Shown in pieces: positions 55,848 to 64,000 of a stretch of 64,000 nucleotides of DNA (its first letter is position 1; every line of letters starts with the position of its first letter). This DNA is from Azonexaceae bacterium (lineage in GTDB: Bacteria > Pseudomonadota > Gammaproteobacteria > Burkholderiales > Rhodocyclaceae): contig SSSZ01000068.1 of the NCBI GenBank assembly GCA_009469675.1, positions 1 through 64,000 of the forward strand, in the 5' to 3' direction. Both the position numbers and the translations under genes were made by a program. The notes under the pieces were generated by a model, which did not search any database, had not been told where the DNA came from, and was given only the letters and a program-made list of their open reading frames with translations.

Positions 55848-56329
55848 CCAAACTGATCCGGCTGACCAGCGGCACCGATGTGGCCGATCTGAGGGGGGAG
55901 CCAGAGTTCGACGGCTCCAAGACGACGAAGGGGCCGAACGGGCAGGAGATCCCGCGCTTCCGCTTCGTCTCCTTGCAGGGGCGGGGCCGTCCGGTGGAGT
56001 TGCGGGGGTGGGCGCACGAAGTCACCAATGAGGAGTTCGACGCCCTGATGACGCAGCCGGGGATGATCTTTGAGGAGGTCACACCCGAGCAGGCCGACAA
56101 GGATCGGCTCCTGCACACCGCACCAAAGGGGAGCGAGATCGGGCGGCAGATCTTCGGCGCGGCAGCGTATCTCCCGCCCCCGCCCCCAACCGTCGCGCAA
56201 TCCCTCCCCCGGACGGCGGAGGAGATCACCCAGGAGGTCAAGCGGGAGATCGCCGCCGCCGAGGAGACGACAGAGGGGGGCGGGGAGGCCGCAGCCCAGA
56301 CCACGGGCCGGAAGGGCTCAAAAGCGTAA
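55844..56329 (+). CDS. Tail-region protein, unknown
   Basis: It encodes 161 residues, with the GTG overlapping the upstream stop (GTGA). Residues 1-95 are an alpha/beta domain, then Pro-rich linker (LPPPPPTV), then a charged helix and disordered tail. Located just before the major tail protein. No family recognised. Confidence 0.6.
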   Translation: MTKLIRLTSGTDVADLRGEPEFDGSKTTKGPNGQEIPRFRFVSLQGRGRPVELRGWAHEVTNEEFDALMTQPGMIFEEVTPEQADKDRLLHTAPKGSEIGRQIFGAAAYLPPPPPTVAQSLPRTAEEITQEVKREIAAAEETTEGGGEAAAQTTGRKGSKA

Positions 56330-56370
56330 GCGCCCCTCCCTGGGGGAGACGCTGACGGAGGGAACGAACG

Positions 56371-56946
56371 ATGCCGTACCTCGATCCTACTAATTTCTCG
56401 GAAGGTCCGGTGTTCCTGTTGATCGGGCACGCCTCAAACCACCTGACCCCGGATGTCCTGCCGTCCGACGCCACGCCGTTCATCGTCGCTGGCGGCTCCT
56501 GGGGCGGCTCCTGGGAGATCGTCGGCTTCACGGATGAGAACGGGCTTTCGCACGAAGGCTTGTCCCCGGACGTGACCAACCAGATGACGGCGCAGCAGCG
56601 CGGCCCCGCGTCCACCGTCCGGGGGAACGCTTCGCAGGCCGTCACGGCGAACCTCCTGGAGATGTCGGCGGCTCGGATGCAACAGTTCCTGGGCTACGGC
56701 GAGATCACCTCGACGGGCACCAGCGACGAATTGCTCCTGACCGATGACGACGCGCTGGCGGAGTATGCGATCGGCGTGGAGGCGTTCGGCCCGAAGGGAA
56801 AACCGCTGCGCATCCTCTATCCTCGCACCACCCCGCAGATCACCGGAGCCATCGTCAATCGCATCGGCCAGAACGCGGTCGTGCCCGTGCGCTTCACGCG
56901 GACAGGCTACACGGACGGACAGCCGCGCTGGCGGTTCATCAAGTAG
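56371..56946 (+). CDS. Major tail tube protein (probable)
   Basis: It encodes 191 residues, the normal size for a tail-tube subunit. Beta-rich with the ending VPVRFTRTGYTDGQPRWRFI typical of tube proteins. A terminator follows, then the tape-measure chaperone, exactly the lambda order V-G-T-H. Confidence 0.78.
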   Translation: MPYLDPTNFSEGPVFLLIGHASNHLTPDVLPSDATPFIVAGGSWGGSWEIVGFTDENGLSHEGLSPDVTNQMTAQQRGPASTVRGNASQAVTANLLEMSAARMQQFLGYGEITSTGTSDELLLTDDDALAEYAIGVEAFGPKGKPLRILYPRTTPQITGAIVNRIGQNAVVPVRFTRTGYTDGQPRWRFIK

Positions 56947-56970
56947 CCAACAGGCGTCGTAAGGTAGAAT

Positions 56971-57009
56971 AACGCCGGGGGCGGGGCGACTGGCTCCACT
57001 CCCGGCGTT
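56971..57009 (+). terminator. Terminator after the major tail gene
   Basis: AACGCCGGG (56971-56979) and CCCGGCGTT (57001-57009) form a 9-bp stem followed by CGTTTC. It likely gives partial termination, so that the abundant tail protein is made in excess. Confidence 0.6.
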
Positions 57010-57029
57010 CGTTTCATCGGAGGATGATC

Positions 57030-57593
57030 ATGGCGATGACTGCGGAGCAGATCGAAACCACCTTCCTGGACAGGGCGATCAAGGCTGGCGTGGCGGGCGA
57101 TATGAGCGCGGGGGCTAAATATCAATACGAGGGCGATCCGCGCGACCTGGAGATGCTCACAAGCTCACAGGGGGACGAGCGTTCGATGGGGGAGGAGGAG
57201 GCGGAGGCGTTTGAGGATCGGGAGATCGAAGGGTCAAAAGATCCCTCGCATATCGTCCTGCGCTTCAAAGACGGCTCGACCTGGGAGGGGGACATCCCGC
57301 CGCTGACCACCGACCGGATCGACACCCTGTCCGTCCTGCAAACCCAGCAGCAAGTCGCGGAACGCAAGCTGGCCGCAGCCGCCGAGCGCGGGGACGCCAA
57401 GGGGATCATGCTCGGGAAGCAGGCGGCGTTCAATGCGAAAAAGGCGGTGTTCAAGTTCGTGGTCCCCACCTTCCCCGACTTCCGCTACCGCGATCTCCTG
57501 ATGTCGGCCTACGTCGCGGTCATCTCCCGGCTGGATGACATGCAGAACGAAATGCTCCTGCCGACGCAGCGGGGCAACAACCCAAACAGGTAG
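57030..57593 (+). CDS. Tape-measure chaperone, gpG-like
   Basis: It encodes 187 residues from the ATG six bases after GGAGG. Helical, acidic, with a hydrophobic end, as in lambda gpG. It binds the tape measure during tail assembly. It ends NNPNR just after the slippery site CCCAAAC, and a fraction of ribosomes should shift to make the longer GT form. Confidence 0.8.
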   Translation: MAMTAEQIETTFLDRAIKAGVAGDMSAGAKYQYEGDPRDLEMLTSSQGDERSMGEEEAEAFEDREIEGSKDPSHIVLRFKDGSTWEGDIPPLTTDRIDTLSVLQTQQQVAERKLAAAAERGDAKGIMLGKQAAFNAKKAVFKFVVPTFPDFRYRDLLMSAYVAVISRLDDMQNEMLLPTQRGNNPNR

Positions 57594-57625
57594 CGCCCAG
57601 GGAGTGGAAGAAGCCCACCTGGGCG
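57581..57625 (+). promoter_or_regulatory. Programmed -1 frameshift signal
   Basis: The heptamer CCCAAAC (57581-57587) is read as CCA-AAC in frame 0. Six bases later CGCCCAGG (57594-57601) pairs with CCTGGGCG (57618-57625), a perfect 8-bp stem with a 16-base loop. Slippage gives CCC-AAA and continues to 57871. Confidence 0.9.
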
Positions 57626-57871
57626 AAGGAGTTCGGTGCTGTCCTGGGAGGATTGGGGTCGGGGTACACCCGATCCTCCCTCCTCCAGACCACGCCTGCG
57701 GAGCTTGCCGATCTGTACGACGTTGCGGCACGGGAGCGTATCCGGCGTAAGGCGGATATGGCCGAGGCCGTGATGGTCGGGATGGCGGGGAACGCCAAGG
57801 AAATCATCAAGGCGTGGCGGGTGATGATCGGTGACGAGCCGCCCCCGCCAGACAAGGGGGGTCAAGGGTGA
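57588..57871 (+). CDS. T extension of the GT tape-measure chaperone (via -1 frameshift)
   Basis: It is read only after the -1 shift at 57587, beginning QVAPREWKKPTWAKEFGAV. About 95 residues are added, including LADLYDVAARERIRRKADMA, a helix typical of T domains that contact tube subunits. No independent start with a good ribosome binding site exists at its beginning. Its end overlaps the tape measure start by GTGA. The fusion is made at a low, fixed ratio in known phages. Confidence 0.87.
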
Positions 57872-60800
57872 ACGTCGGGACGGTCATCACCGATGCTATC
57901 CTCAACCTCTCCCCGATGCGCCGCAGCTTTGCCGACGCGCGGAAAGACGTGGACACCTTCGCCTCCCAGACGGAGAGCCGCTTTGATCGGCTCAAAGGCT
58001 CGGCTGGCAAGGTGCAATCCGCCGTTAGCCAGATCTTCTCCGGAGCGGCCATCGGGGCGGGGATCAAGCTCTTTGAGACGGCGCTCGGACTCGTCGGCAG
58101 ACTGGCTAGCGGCGTCCAGGACGCGCTTTTCGGACTCAACAACGAAGCCGAAGCCGCCCAGGCGAAGATCAACGCCTTCACCAAGAACGCGGGCGTCACC
58201 GCAGACATCCTCGCTGCGGTGCGGCAGGAAGCCTCCGCCACGCCGTTCGCCTTCCGGGAGATGGCGAACGCGACCGGGGCGCTCCTCCCCGTGGCGAAGG
58301 GCGCGAACGTCCAGTGGCAGGAGTTGCTAAAGACGGCGGAGATCCTGGCGGCGTCCAATCCGATGCAGGGGTTGGAGGGGGCCAGCATCGCGCTCCGCGA
58401 GGCGATGTCCGGGGACTTCGGTTCGCTGATCGCCCGCTTCGATCTCCCGCGCCAGTACATCAACGACCTGAAAGAGCAGGGCGTCCCCAACATTGAGATC
58501 GTCAAAAAGGCGATGCTCAGTATGGGCTACGACGCCGACCTTGTTTCCGCGATGGCGGAGACGATGGCTGGTCGTTGGTCAACCTTCATGGACTCTATTG
58601 ACAACGTGAAGATCGCGGCGACGAAGCCGATCTTCGATGCGCTCAAAGATGTCCTGATGCAGTTGCAGCCGTGGCTCGACGCTAACGCCGATTCCTTCGC
58701 TCGTTGGGGGAATATCATCGGCACGGCCATCGCTGACGGGATCAACAGGACCATCGCGGCCATCAAGGACTTGATCCCCGTCGCGCGTGACGTGATCAAC
58801 GGCGACTTCATGGGGGCGTGGGAGAAATTCCTCTCCTTCGCCTACAACAATCTCCCCCTCCCCTTCACCCTGTTTGCCTACAAGGTTGACAAGGTGATGC
58901 TCGACATCCGACAGACGGTCCACGATACCTTGCAGACAATCCGGGAGGCGTGGGCCGGGGACTGGGTTGACTCGGACGAAATCGCCTCCCCGTTTGTCCG
59001 GGCGATGGGCAACATCACCACCACGATCCGGGAGACAATCGGTACGGTGCGCCAGTTATTCGACGCCATGCACGGGAACTTTGAGGGCGGGACTGGCGGC
59101 GTGCTGATGGAGGATTCCCCGATCATCCTCGGCTTGCTGCGCGTCAACGAACTGGCCGACGCCGCACTCGGGAAGGTCAGCAAGATCCAACTCCCGTCCG
59201 GGCAGACGGTCGGGGGCGCGGCGCAGCAGATCGCCCCCCAACTCCCGACAGGGGGACAGGTCGGGATGGCGCTCGGCGCGGCTGGCGGGGCGATGGGCAT
59301 CGTGGCGATGCTCCCCATGCTCGGCCATCTGGCGTCCGGGATCACCCCCCTCCTCTCGCTCATCCCCGCACTGGGCGGCGTCCTGGGGGCGCTCGTCTCC
59401 CCGGTCGGTCTGGTCGTCGCGGCTATCGCCGCACTGGCGGTGGCCTGGACCCAGAACTGGTTCGACATCCAGGGCAAGACCCAGGCGGCGATTGACACCA
59501 TCAAGCCCTATCTGGAGCAGTTCGGGGCGTTCCTCCAGGGGACGATCCTCCCGCTGATGCAGGAGGTGTGGGGTACGATCCAGGCACGGATCGGTGAGGC
59601 GGTGGAGGCCGTCTCCCCCTTCATTGATCGCTTCGTCGGTTATCTCCGGGACGATCTCTGGCCGCAGATCTCCCAACTCGTCACCGTGGCCGGACCCGCC
59701 TTCGAGCAGATGGGCGGGGCGATCATGCGGACGTTTGAGGCGCTGTCCCCGTTCGTGGAAATGTTCATCGGCGCACTCGTCAACCTGGGCAAGTCGGTGA
59801 TGCCGATCCTGGGGACGATGGTTGGCTACGTCGTGGACTCCTTCGGCCCCGCGATCTCCGGGGTGATCGGCTTCCTGACGGAGACGATCCCCATGCTGGC
59901 CGACGCCTTCGACAATGTGCTGAAAATCGTCACCCCGATCCTGCAATCCATCCTCGCCATCATCTCGGGCGTGCTGAACGCGGTGGCCGACTTCATCAGT
60001 CGCCATAGCGACATCATCATCCGAACGTTCAAGGCGCTTTGGGACACCATCACCGGGATCGTCTCCCTCGCCTGGGACATCCTCACCGGGATCATCCAGA
60101 CGGGCTTGCTCCTCCTCTCCGGCAACTGGAGCGGGGCATGGGACCGCATCAAGCAAATGCTCTTTGACGTGTGGGAGGGGATCAAGTCGGTCCTGCGCTC
60201 CGCCTGGGATGTGCTGTGGGGGATCATCGATCTCGGCCTGATCGCGCTGAAAGATCTCTGGGGCAAGGCGTGGGGTTGGATCAAGGACGAACTCGGGCGC
60301 GTCTCTGACGCCATCGTGACGAAACTCGATGAGTGGAGTGCGGGGATCAAGACGAAGCTCGACAACGCCGCGAACGGCATCAAGTCCGCGATCCTCTCCC
60401 CGTTTGAGGGGGCGCGGGACGCCATCGGCGGGATCGTTGACGCGTTCGTGACGAAGTTCAAGGGTCCGCTCCAGGCTGGCTTGAACGCGATGGGCAAGTT
60501 CGGTTCCGGCGTGGCTGGCGTGATGCGCTGGATCGCCGGGGCGTTGAAGATCGACATACAGATCCCCGATCCCGTCGTGCCGCAGCTTGCCAAGGGGACG
60601 AAGAACTGGGGTGGCGGCTGGGCCTGGGTCGGTGAAGGTCCGGGCGGGGTCGGGGCGGAACTGGCCTACCTCCCCAGGGGGGCGCGCGTCATCCCCCATG
60701 AGGAGTCGAAGAAGGTCGCGGCGGAACTCGGCATCCCCCGCCCGACGACCGGGGCGGGCTTCCCCTCCTTCGCCTTCGGCCTGGACTTCCCCTCCCTCGC

Positions 60801-62373
60801 AGACATCTTCGGCAAGGGGAAGGATTGGTTGCTGGACAAGGCCATCTCCGCGCTCGGCTTCGCGGGCGTGGATCTCCCCGGCGTGACTGGCGCTGCCGGG
60901 GCGATGTTCGGGATGGTGAAGAAGTGGATCGGGACGTGGCTGGCGGAGTTCGTCAAGCAAGCCCTCCCCGTCTCGACCGATCAGGTGCAGAAGATGATCC
61001 AGTTCGCCCAGAGTCAGGTCGGCCTCCCCTACATCTGGGGTGGTGGGCACGGCGGCGGTCTGGGTGGGCCGGGGGTCGGCTTCGACTGCTCGGGCTTCGT
61101 CGCGGCGGTCCTGGACGCGGGCGGCATCCCGAACCCGCACGGGTTCGTGACCTCCTTCTACGAGTGGATGGCGAAGAACGGTGGCAACGGGATCGTGGAC
61201 ATCGGCGTCAACAATCCCTACGCCGCGCCCGACGTGCAGCACATCGGTATCCGTCTCCTGGGGACGCAGTACGAGTCGGGTGGTCCCTTCGGCGGCGTCG
61301 GCGTCAACGGGACGCGCTTCGCGGAGTGGGGCACGCCCCCAGGGTGGGACAAAGCCCGCGCGACGATGAACCTGGAGCATGTGGACGTGCTGCGATCCGT
61401 CCGCAACATGCAGAAGGCGGGGGTCGTCGGCCAGTGGTCGGATCGTCCCTTCGCCAACGGAGGCGTCATCGGGGAGACGGTCGCGGGGATCGGCGTGGAG
61501 TCGGGCGTCCGCTACCTGATGGGGGAGGCGGGCAAGGAGTTGGTGATCCCTGTCGAAATGATGGGGACGCTCTACATGTACTTCATGGTCGCGCTCTCGA
61601 CGGGGAACCTCGACAATCCCTACCTGATGCGCTTCCCCGCAGAGATGCGCGGCGTGATCCGCAGCGTGGCATCGCGCTACGTCAACGCGAACCCCGGCTA
61701 CACGTCCGGGGGTCCGGGCGGGCCTCCCCCGGTCGATCCGTCCGGGAATCCCCTCCCCAGGGCGGGGAGCATCCCCCCTGTCGATCCGTCCACCTACTCG
61801 ACGGGCGGGCCTCCCCCGGTCGATCCGAGCGGGAAGCCTCTCCCCAGGGGAGGCGACAAGCCCAAGACTTCCCCGTTCCCGGAAGAGGTCGCGCCCGATC
61901 CCAACTGGAAGGGGTTGTTCGTCGGCAAGAGCGGGAAGGTCTACGCGCCTGACGGGGAGATCGTCCGCTTCTTCACCGCCCGTTACTGGCGCGGCGTGCA
62001 GACCGGGAACGTCTGGGATGGCTACACGGGGATCATGGTGTCGAAGGGCGACGGACCCCCAGGCGCTCCGGGCGTCGGGCCAGCCGCGCCGAACACCACG
62101 GGGCTGAACGATCCGAACGCCTCCCCCTCCGTCCCCGATCCGACGCCCGCGACGAAGGGCGGTTCCGGTGGGGGCGGGGGCGTGGCGACGATCCGGCTGG
62201 TCATCAATGATCGCACCGTGGTACTCTCGGGCATCGAAATCGTCCGGGAGATCGTCAGCAACGACATCGCCATCAGCGAACTGGCTGACGGAGTGACCGA
62301 AGTGCAGGCGGAGGAGTTGGGCAAGCTCGGGGACGCGCCGACGATCCCCGTCTCCCCAGGGAAGAGGCTTTGA
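57868..62373 (+). CDS. Tape measure protein with NlpC/P60 peptidase domain
   Basis: It encodes 1501 residues, GTG start overlapping the T-extension stop. Residues 1-120 and 600-900 are helical, with hydrophobic membrane-like stretches near 465-530 (GIVAMLPMLGHLASGI, LVVAAIAALAVAW). Residues about 1045-1165 form an NlpC/P60-type peptidase (QSQVGLPYIWGG, FDCSGFVAAVLDAGG with Cys1073, and DVQHIGIRL). It sets tail length, and the peptidase should open peptidoglycan during DNA entry. The C-terminal part has Pro-rich linkers and a small beta domain. A length of 1501 residues suggests a tail of roughly 200 nm. Confidence 0.9.
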   Translation: MNVGTVITDAILNLSPMRRSFADARKDVDTFASQTESRFDRLKGSAGKVQSAVSQIFSGAAIGAGIKLFETALGLVGRLASGVQDALFGLNNEAEAAQAKINAFTKNAGVTADILAAVRQEASATPFAFREMANATGALLPVAKGANVQWQELLKTAEILAASNPMQGLEGASIALREAMSGDFGSLIARFDLPRQYINDLKEQGVPNIEIVKKAMLSMGYDADLVSAMAETMAGRWSTFMDSIDNVKIAATKPIFDALKDVLMQLQPWLDANADSFARWGNIIGTAIADGINRTIAAIKDLIPVARDVINGDFMGAWEKFLSFAYNNLPLPFTLFAYKVDKVMLDIRQTVHDTLQTIREAWAGDWVDSDEIASPFVRAMGNITTTIRETIGTVRQLFDAMHGNFEGGTGGVLMEDSPIILGLLRVNELADAALGKVSKIQLPSGQTVGGAAQQIAPQLPTGGQVGMALGAAGGAMGIVAMLPMLGHLASGITPLLSLIPALGGVLGALVSPVGLVVAAIAALAVAWTQNWFDIQGKTQAAIDTIKPYLEQFGAFLQGTILPLMQEVWGTIQARIGEAVEAVSPFIDRFVGYLRDDLWPQISQLVTVAGPAFEQMGGAIMRTFEALSPFVEMFIGALVNLGKSVMPILGTMVGYVVDSFGPAISGVIGFLTETIPMLADAFDNVLKIVTPILQSILAIISGVLNAVADFISRHSDIIIRTFKALWDTITGIVSLAWDILTGIIQTGLLLLSGNWSGAWDRIKQMLFDVWEGIKSVLRSAWDVLWGIIDLGLIALKDLWGKAWGWIKDELGRVSDAIVTKLDEWSAGIKTKLDNAANGIKSAILSPFEGARDAIGGIVDAFVTKFKGPLQAGLNAMGKFGSGVAGVMRWIAGALKIDIQIPDPVVPQLAKGTKNWGGGWAWVGEGPGGVGAELAYLPRGARVIPHEESKKVAAELGIPRPTTGAGFPSFAFGLDFPSLADIFGKGKDWLLDKAISALGFAGVDLPGVTGAAGAMFGMVKKWIGTWLAEFVKQALPVSTDQVQKMIQFAQSQVGLPYIWGGGHGGGLGGPGVGFDCSGFVAAVLDAGGIPNPHGFVTSFYEWMAKNGGNGIVDIGVNNPYAAPDVQHIGIRLLGTQYESGGPFGGVGVNGTRFAEWGTPPGWDKARATMNLEHVDVLRSVRNMQKAGVVGQWSDRPFANGGVIGETVAGIGVESGVRYLMGEAGKELVIPVEMMGTLYMYFMVALSTGNLDNPYLMRFPAEMRGVIRSVASRYVNANPGYTSGGPGGPPPVDPSGNPLPRAGSIPPVDPSTYSTGGPPPVDPSGKPLPRGGDKPKTSPFPEEVAPDPNWKGLFVGKSGKVYAPDGEIVRFFTARYWRGVQTGNVWDGYTGIMVSKGDGPPGAPGVGPAAPNTTGLNDPNASPSVPDPTPATKGGSGGGGGVATIRLVINDRTVVLSGIEIVREIVSNDIAISELADGVTEVQAEELGKLGDAPTIPVSPGKRL

Positions 62374-62747
62374 TGCTGGAACATAACTTCACGGTCTACA
62401 ACTTCGACGGGACGGGAGCCTACGCGCTCTCCGTCCCTCCCGTCGCCTGGGACTTCACCTACCCCATCCTGGACGATACCCCGGATGGGGGCGTGATCCA
62501 GTCGGCGGAGGCGTCGGTCGCGTGGCAGTTCTCCTCCAATCTCCTGACTTCCCCCACCGACGCGGACTACGCCGCCATCGTCGCGCGACGATCCGCAGAC
62601 GGCTCGATCCGCTTCCGCACGCTCAACGACGCCGATCAGGTCGTCGTTTGTACGGGGAAGATCGATCCCTACCTCGGCAGGGTGCGGGTGCGCGGGCACC
62701 TTCCTGGGCTGCGCGTGGAGTTCCGCCGCGTCATCGTGATCGGGTAG
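62373..62747 (+). CDS. Distal-tail-like protein (small)
   Basis: It encodes 124 residues. The ATG shares its A with the tape measure stop (TGATG). It has a beta-rich fold and position directly after the tape measure, where distal tail (Dit) proteins lie, though it is shorter than usual Dit. A tail-tip ring role is likely. Confidence 0.65.
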   Translation: MLEHNFTVYNFDGTGAYALSVPPVAWDFTYPILDDTPDGGVIQSAEASVAWQFSSNLLTSPTDADYAAIVARRSADGSIRFRTLNDADQVVVCTGKIDPYLGRVRVRGHLPGLRVEFRRVIVIG

Positions 62748-62750
62748 CCG

Positions 62751-64000
62751 ATGCCAACCGTGCAAGAGACGACGATCACCAACCGCCGCCTTGTCCTGGA
62801 CGATCTGCGGATCTGGCGCAAGGTGGCGGATCTCACCCCCTCCGAGGAGGAGGCGATCATCCCCGGCTGGCTCCCCTCCTCCCCCGACTGGGAGGATGTG
62901 ACGGATCAAGTCAGGCTCGGACAGGGCGTCCGCGCCACGGTCGGGAACAACGGCCCAACCATCGGCCTGACCGTCAATCAGCACTCCCAGGACGCATGGC
63001 CCTACCGCCGTCCCGTCGCGCTCGTCGGCAGGCATTGGGACGGGACGGATTGGTACGAGTATGTCGCCGCCTGGGGGCGCGTGGTCGGCGCGGGCGGGCA
63101 GCGCAGGCGCGGGGCGGAGCAATCCGGGGAAGTGCAACTCGATCTCGCCCGCTGGTGGATGGGGGCGCAGATCCCCGCCCATCGGCTCGGACGATTGAAC
63201 GCCGCGCTCGGCGCGTCCCTGGTCGGCGGCTCGACCGTCCTGGCGACCCCCCTCTCCGAGTCCCCCGGAGAGTATGTCAATCAGGCGTCGTGCGCCGCGA
63301 CCCTGATGGTTGACGGGAACATGGACACTGTGACCGTCGCTGACGCCTTCGCTGACCCCGCGATACCCTCTATAGGGGATACGGCCAAACCGCGCGTCCT
63401 GCGCCTGTACGCAGGCAGGACGAGCCGATCCATCGGGGCGGGGGGCGAACCTCTCTTCGTGGAAATCTGGGCGGGGCACAACATCGCCCCCTGGGGATAC
63501 ACCTGGACGGGTATCCCGGAGATGTACAACGCCGGGGCGGGGGAGGGGCAGGCGGCTGTCCGTGACGACGCGCGGCTGACCACCACCGTCCAGACCATCG
63601 AGGCGGGGGAGAAGGCGTTCCAAGTCCACGTCAAGCAGAACACCAACCCCAAAGGCGATACGTGGGTCCAGTGGATCGTCGCGGACGCGGCCTACGCCAA
63701 TCGTCCGATGACGGTCAAGCTGGAGTTGCGGGCCGCGCCAGCCTCCCCGGCTGCGGTGGGGCGGCGGCTGGATATCTCCCTGGGGACGGCGCAGACGGTC
63801 GGGGCGCAGACCAAGAACGTGCGCCCGTTCGTCCTGTCCGCAGATTGGCAGGAGGTCAAGTTCGATTTCGATTCCTCGACCGACTACGCCGGGGCGAAGA
63901 TCTCCGTCAAGACGTGGCCGGGGGAATCCCAGGACGGAGCCTGGACGTACCAGATCCGCCGCCTGGATGTCGGCATGGGGTGGGACCACGACGAATACGC
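62751..64000 (+). CDS. Tail-hub-like protein, N-terminal part (partial)
   Basis: The frame starts three bases after the preceding stop and is open to the window end, giving about 416 residues. Residues 45-90 (DWEDVTDQVRLGQGVRATVG) resemble the first domain of tail-associated hub proteins. Later regions look like carbohydrate-binding beta domains. It may continue into the open frame at base 1. The end and start cannot be joined directly in frame, so some bases are missing if it is one gene. Confidence 0.62.
   Translation, partial: MPTVQETTITNRRLVLDDLRIWRKVADLTPSEEEAIIPGWLPSSPDWEDVTDQVRLGQGVRATVGNNGPTIGLTVNQHSQDAWPYRRPVALVGRHWDGTDWYEYVAAWGRVVGAGGQRRRGAEQSGEVQLDLARWWMGAQIPAHRLGRLNAALGASLVGGSTVLATPLSESPGEYVNQASCAATLMVDGNMDTVTVADAFADPAIPSIGDTAKPRVLRLYAGRTSRSIGAGGEPLFVEIWAGHNIAPWGYTWTGIPEMYNAGAGEGQAAVRDDARLTTTVQTIEAGEKAFQVHVKQNTNPKGDTWVQWIVADAAYANRPMTVKLELRAAPASPAAVGRRLDISLGTAQTVGAQTKNVRPFVLSADWQEVKFDFDSSTDYAGAKISVKTWPGESQDGAWTYQIRRLDVGMGWDHDEY

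Noticed and set aside
59056-61380. A 774-codon minus-strand frame opposite the tape measure
   Set aside because: Mirror of the tape measure coding bias (His/Asp/Arg-rich), without start signals.
61000-61400. A separate NlpC/P60 endolysin gene
   Set aside because: The peptidase motif lies in the continuous tape measure frame without a stop or start around it.
63361-63381. Operator-like palindrome GATACCCTCTATAGGGGATAC in the last gene
   Set aside because: It is inside coding sequence, half-sites are CCCTC/GGGGA rather than TATCCT/AGGATA, and no promoter elements surround it.
1-64000. Over-representation of CCTGGGGA/TCCCCAGG as a genome signal
   Set aside because: The octamer is frequent, but it coincides with favoured codons (CTG-GGG, CCC-AGG). 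Without counting against a codon-shuffled control I cannot call it a signal.
1-64000. tRNA or rRNA genes
   Set aside because: No T-arm-like GGTTCGAATCC sequence in a cloverleaf context and no rRNA-like segment was noticed.

Overview
The window is almost all of a siphovirus (tailed, long-tail Caudoviricetes) genome with very high G+C. It carries a lambda-like late region (terminase, portal, capsid, connectors, tail terminator, major tail protein, a frameshifted tape-measure chaperone, a 1501-residue tape measure and tail-tip genes), a lysis cassette and a leftward early region. I see no integrase, no excisionase, no tRNA and no recognisable DNA polymerase. The host cannot be named. Strong Shine-Dalgarno sites and near-consensus sigma70 promoters fit a high-G+C bacterium.

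Layout. Bases 1-8365 (+) hold tail-tip and fibre genes, then holin candidates, a two-domain endolysin and small secreted or membrane proteins, ending in a bidirectional terminator (8395-8427). Bases 8447-32932 (-) hold about 50 early genes: four HNH endonucleases, a VRR-NUC nuclease, a 5'-3' exonuclease, a MazG-like NTPase, an adenine methyltransferase, a replication initiator with an origin inside its coding sequence, a small DNA-binding regulator, a pyrimidine-dimer glycosylase, a sliding-clamp-like protein and a DUF932 protein. Bases 33099-38106 (+) encode structural-looking proteins, including a 1016-residue repetitive fibre. Bases 38172-45578 (+) hold a ParB-like gene and a full 7-deazaguanine DNA-modification cassette (dpdA, queC, a glycosyltransferase, an FkbM-type methyltransferase, queD, queE, folE) with two homing-type endonucleases. 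Bases 45575-64000 (+) are the packaging, head and tail genes. The gene open at base 64000 and the one open at base 1 both look like tail-hub proteins, so the window is probably a circular or permuted genome cut inside one tail gene.

How it works together. At least ten leftward transcripts start from nearly identical promoters (TTGACA-like, 17-18 bp, TATACT), and each has a TATCCT-AGGATA palindrome across the spacer and -10. The same palindrome lies in front of the XRE-type regulator gene and beside the rightward promoter at 33021, which points to one phage-wide switch. Replication probably starts at DnaA boxes inside the initiator gene and uses the host polymerase, perhaps with the phage clamp. 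FolE, QueD, QueE and QueC would make preQ0, and DpdA would put it into DNA in place of guanine.

Two recoding events stand out. A textbook -1 slippery site (CCCAAAC at 57581, followed by a hairpin) fuses the tape-measure chaperone to its T extension. The queE gene has an in-frame TGA inside its most conserved N-terminal motif. A GGT-to-GGC ribosomal hop over TGA-ATA would restore that motif exactly, so this is either a new bypassing case or an inactivating 9-base insertion.
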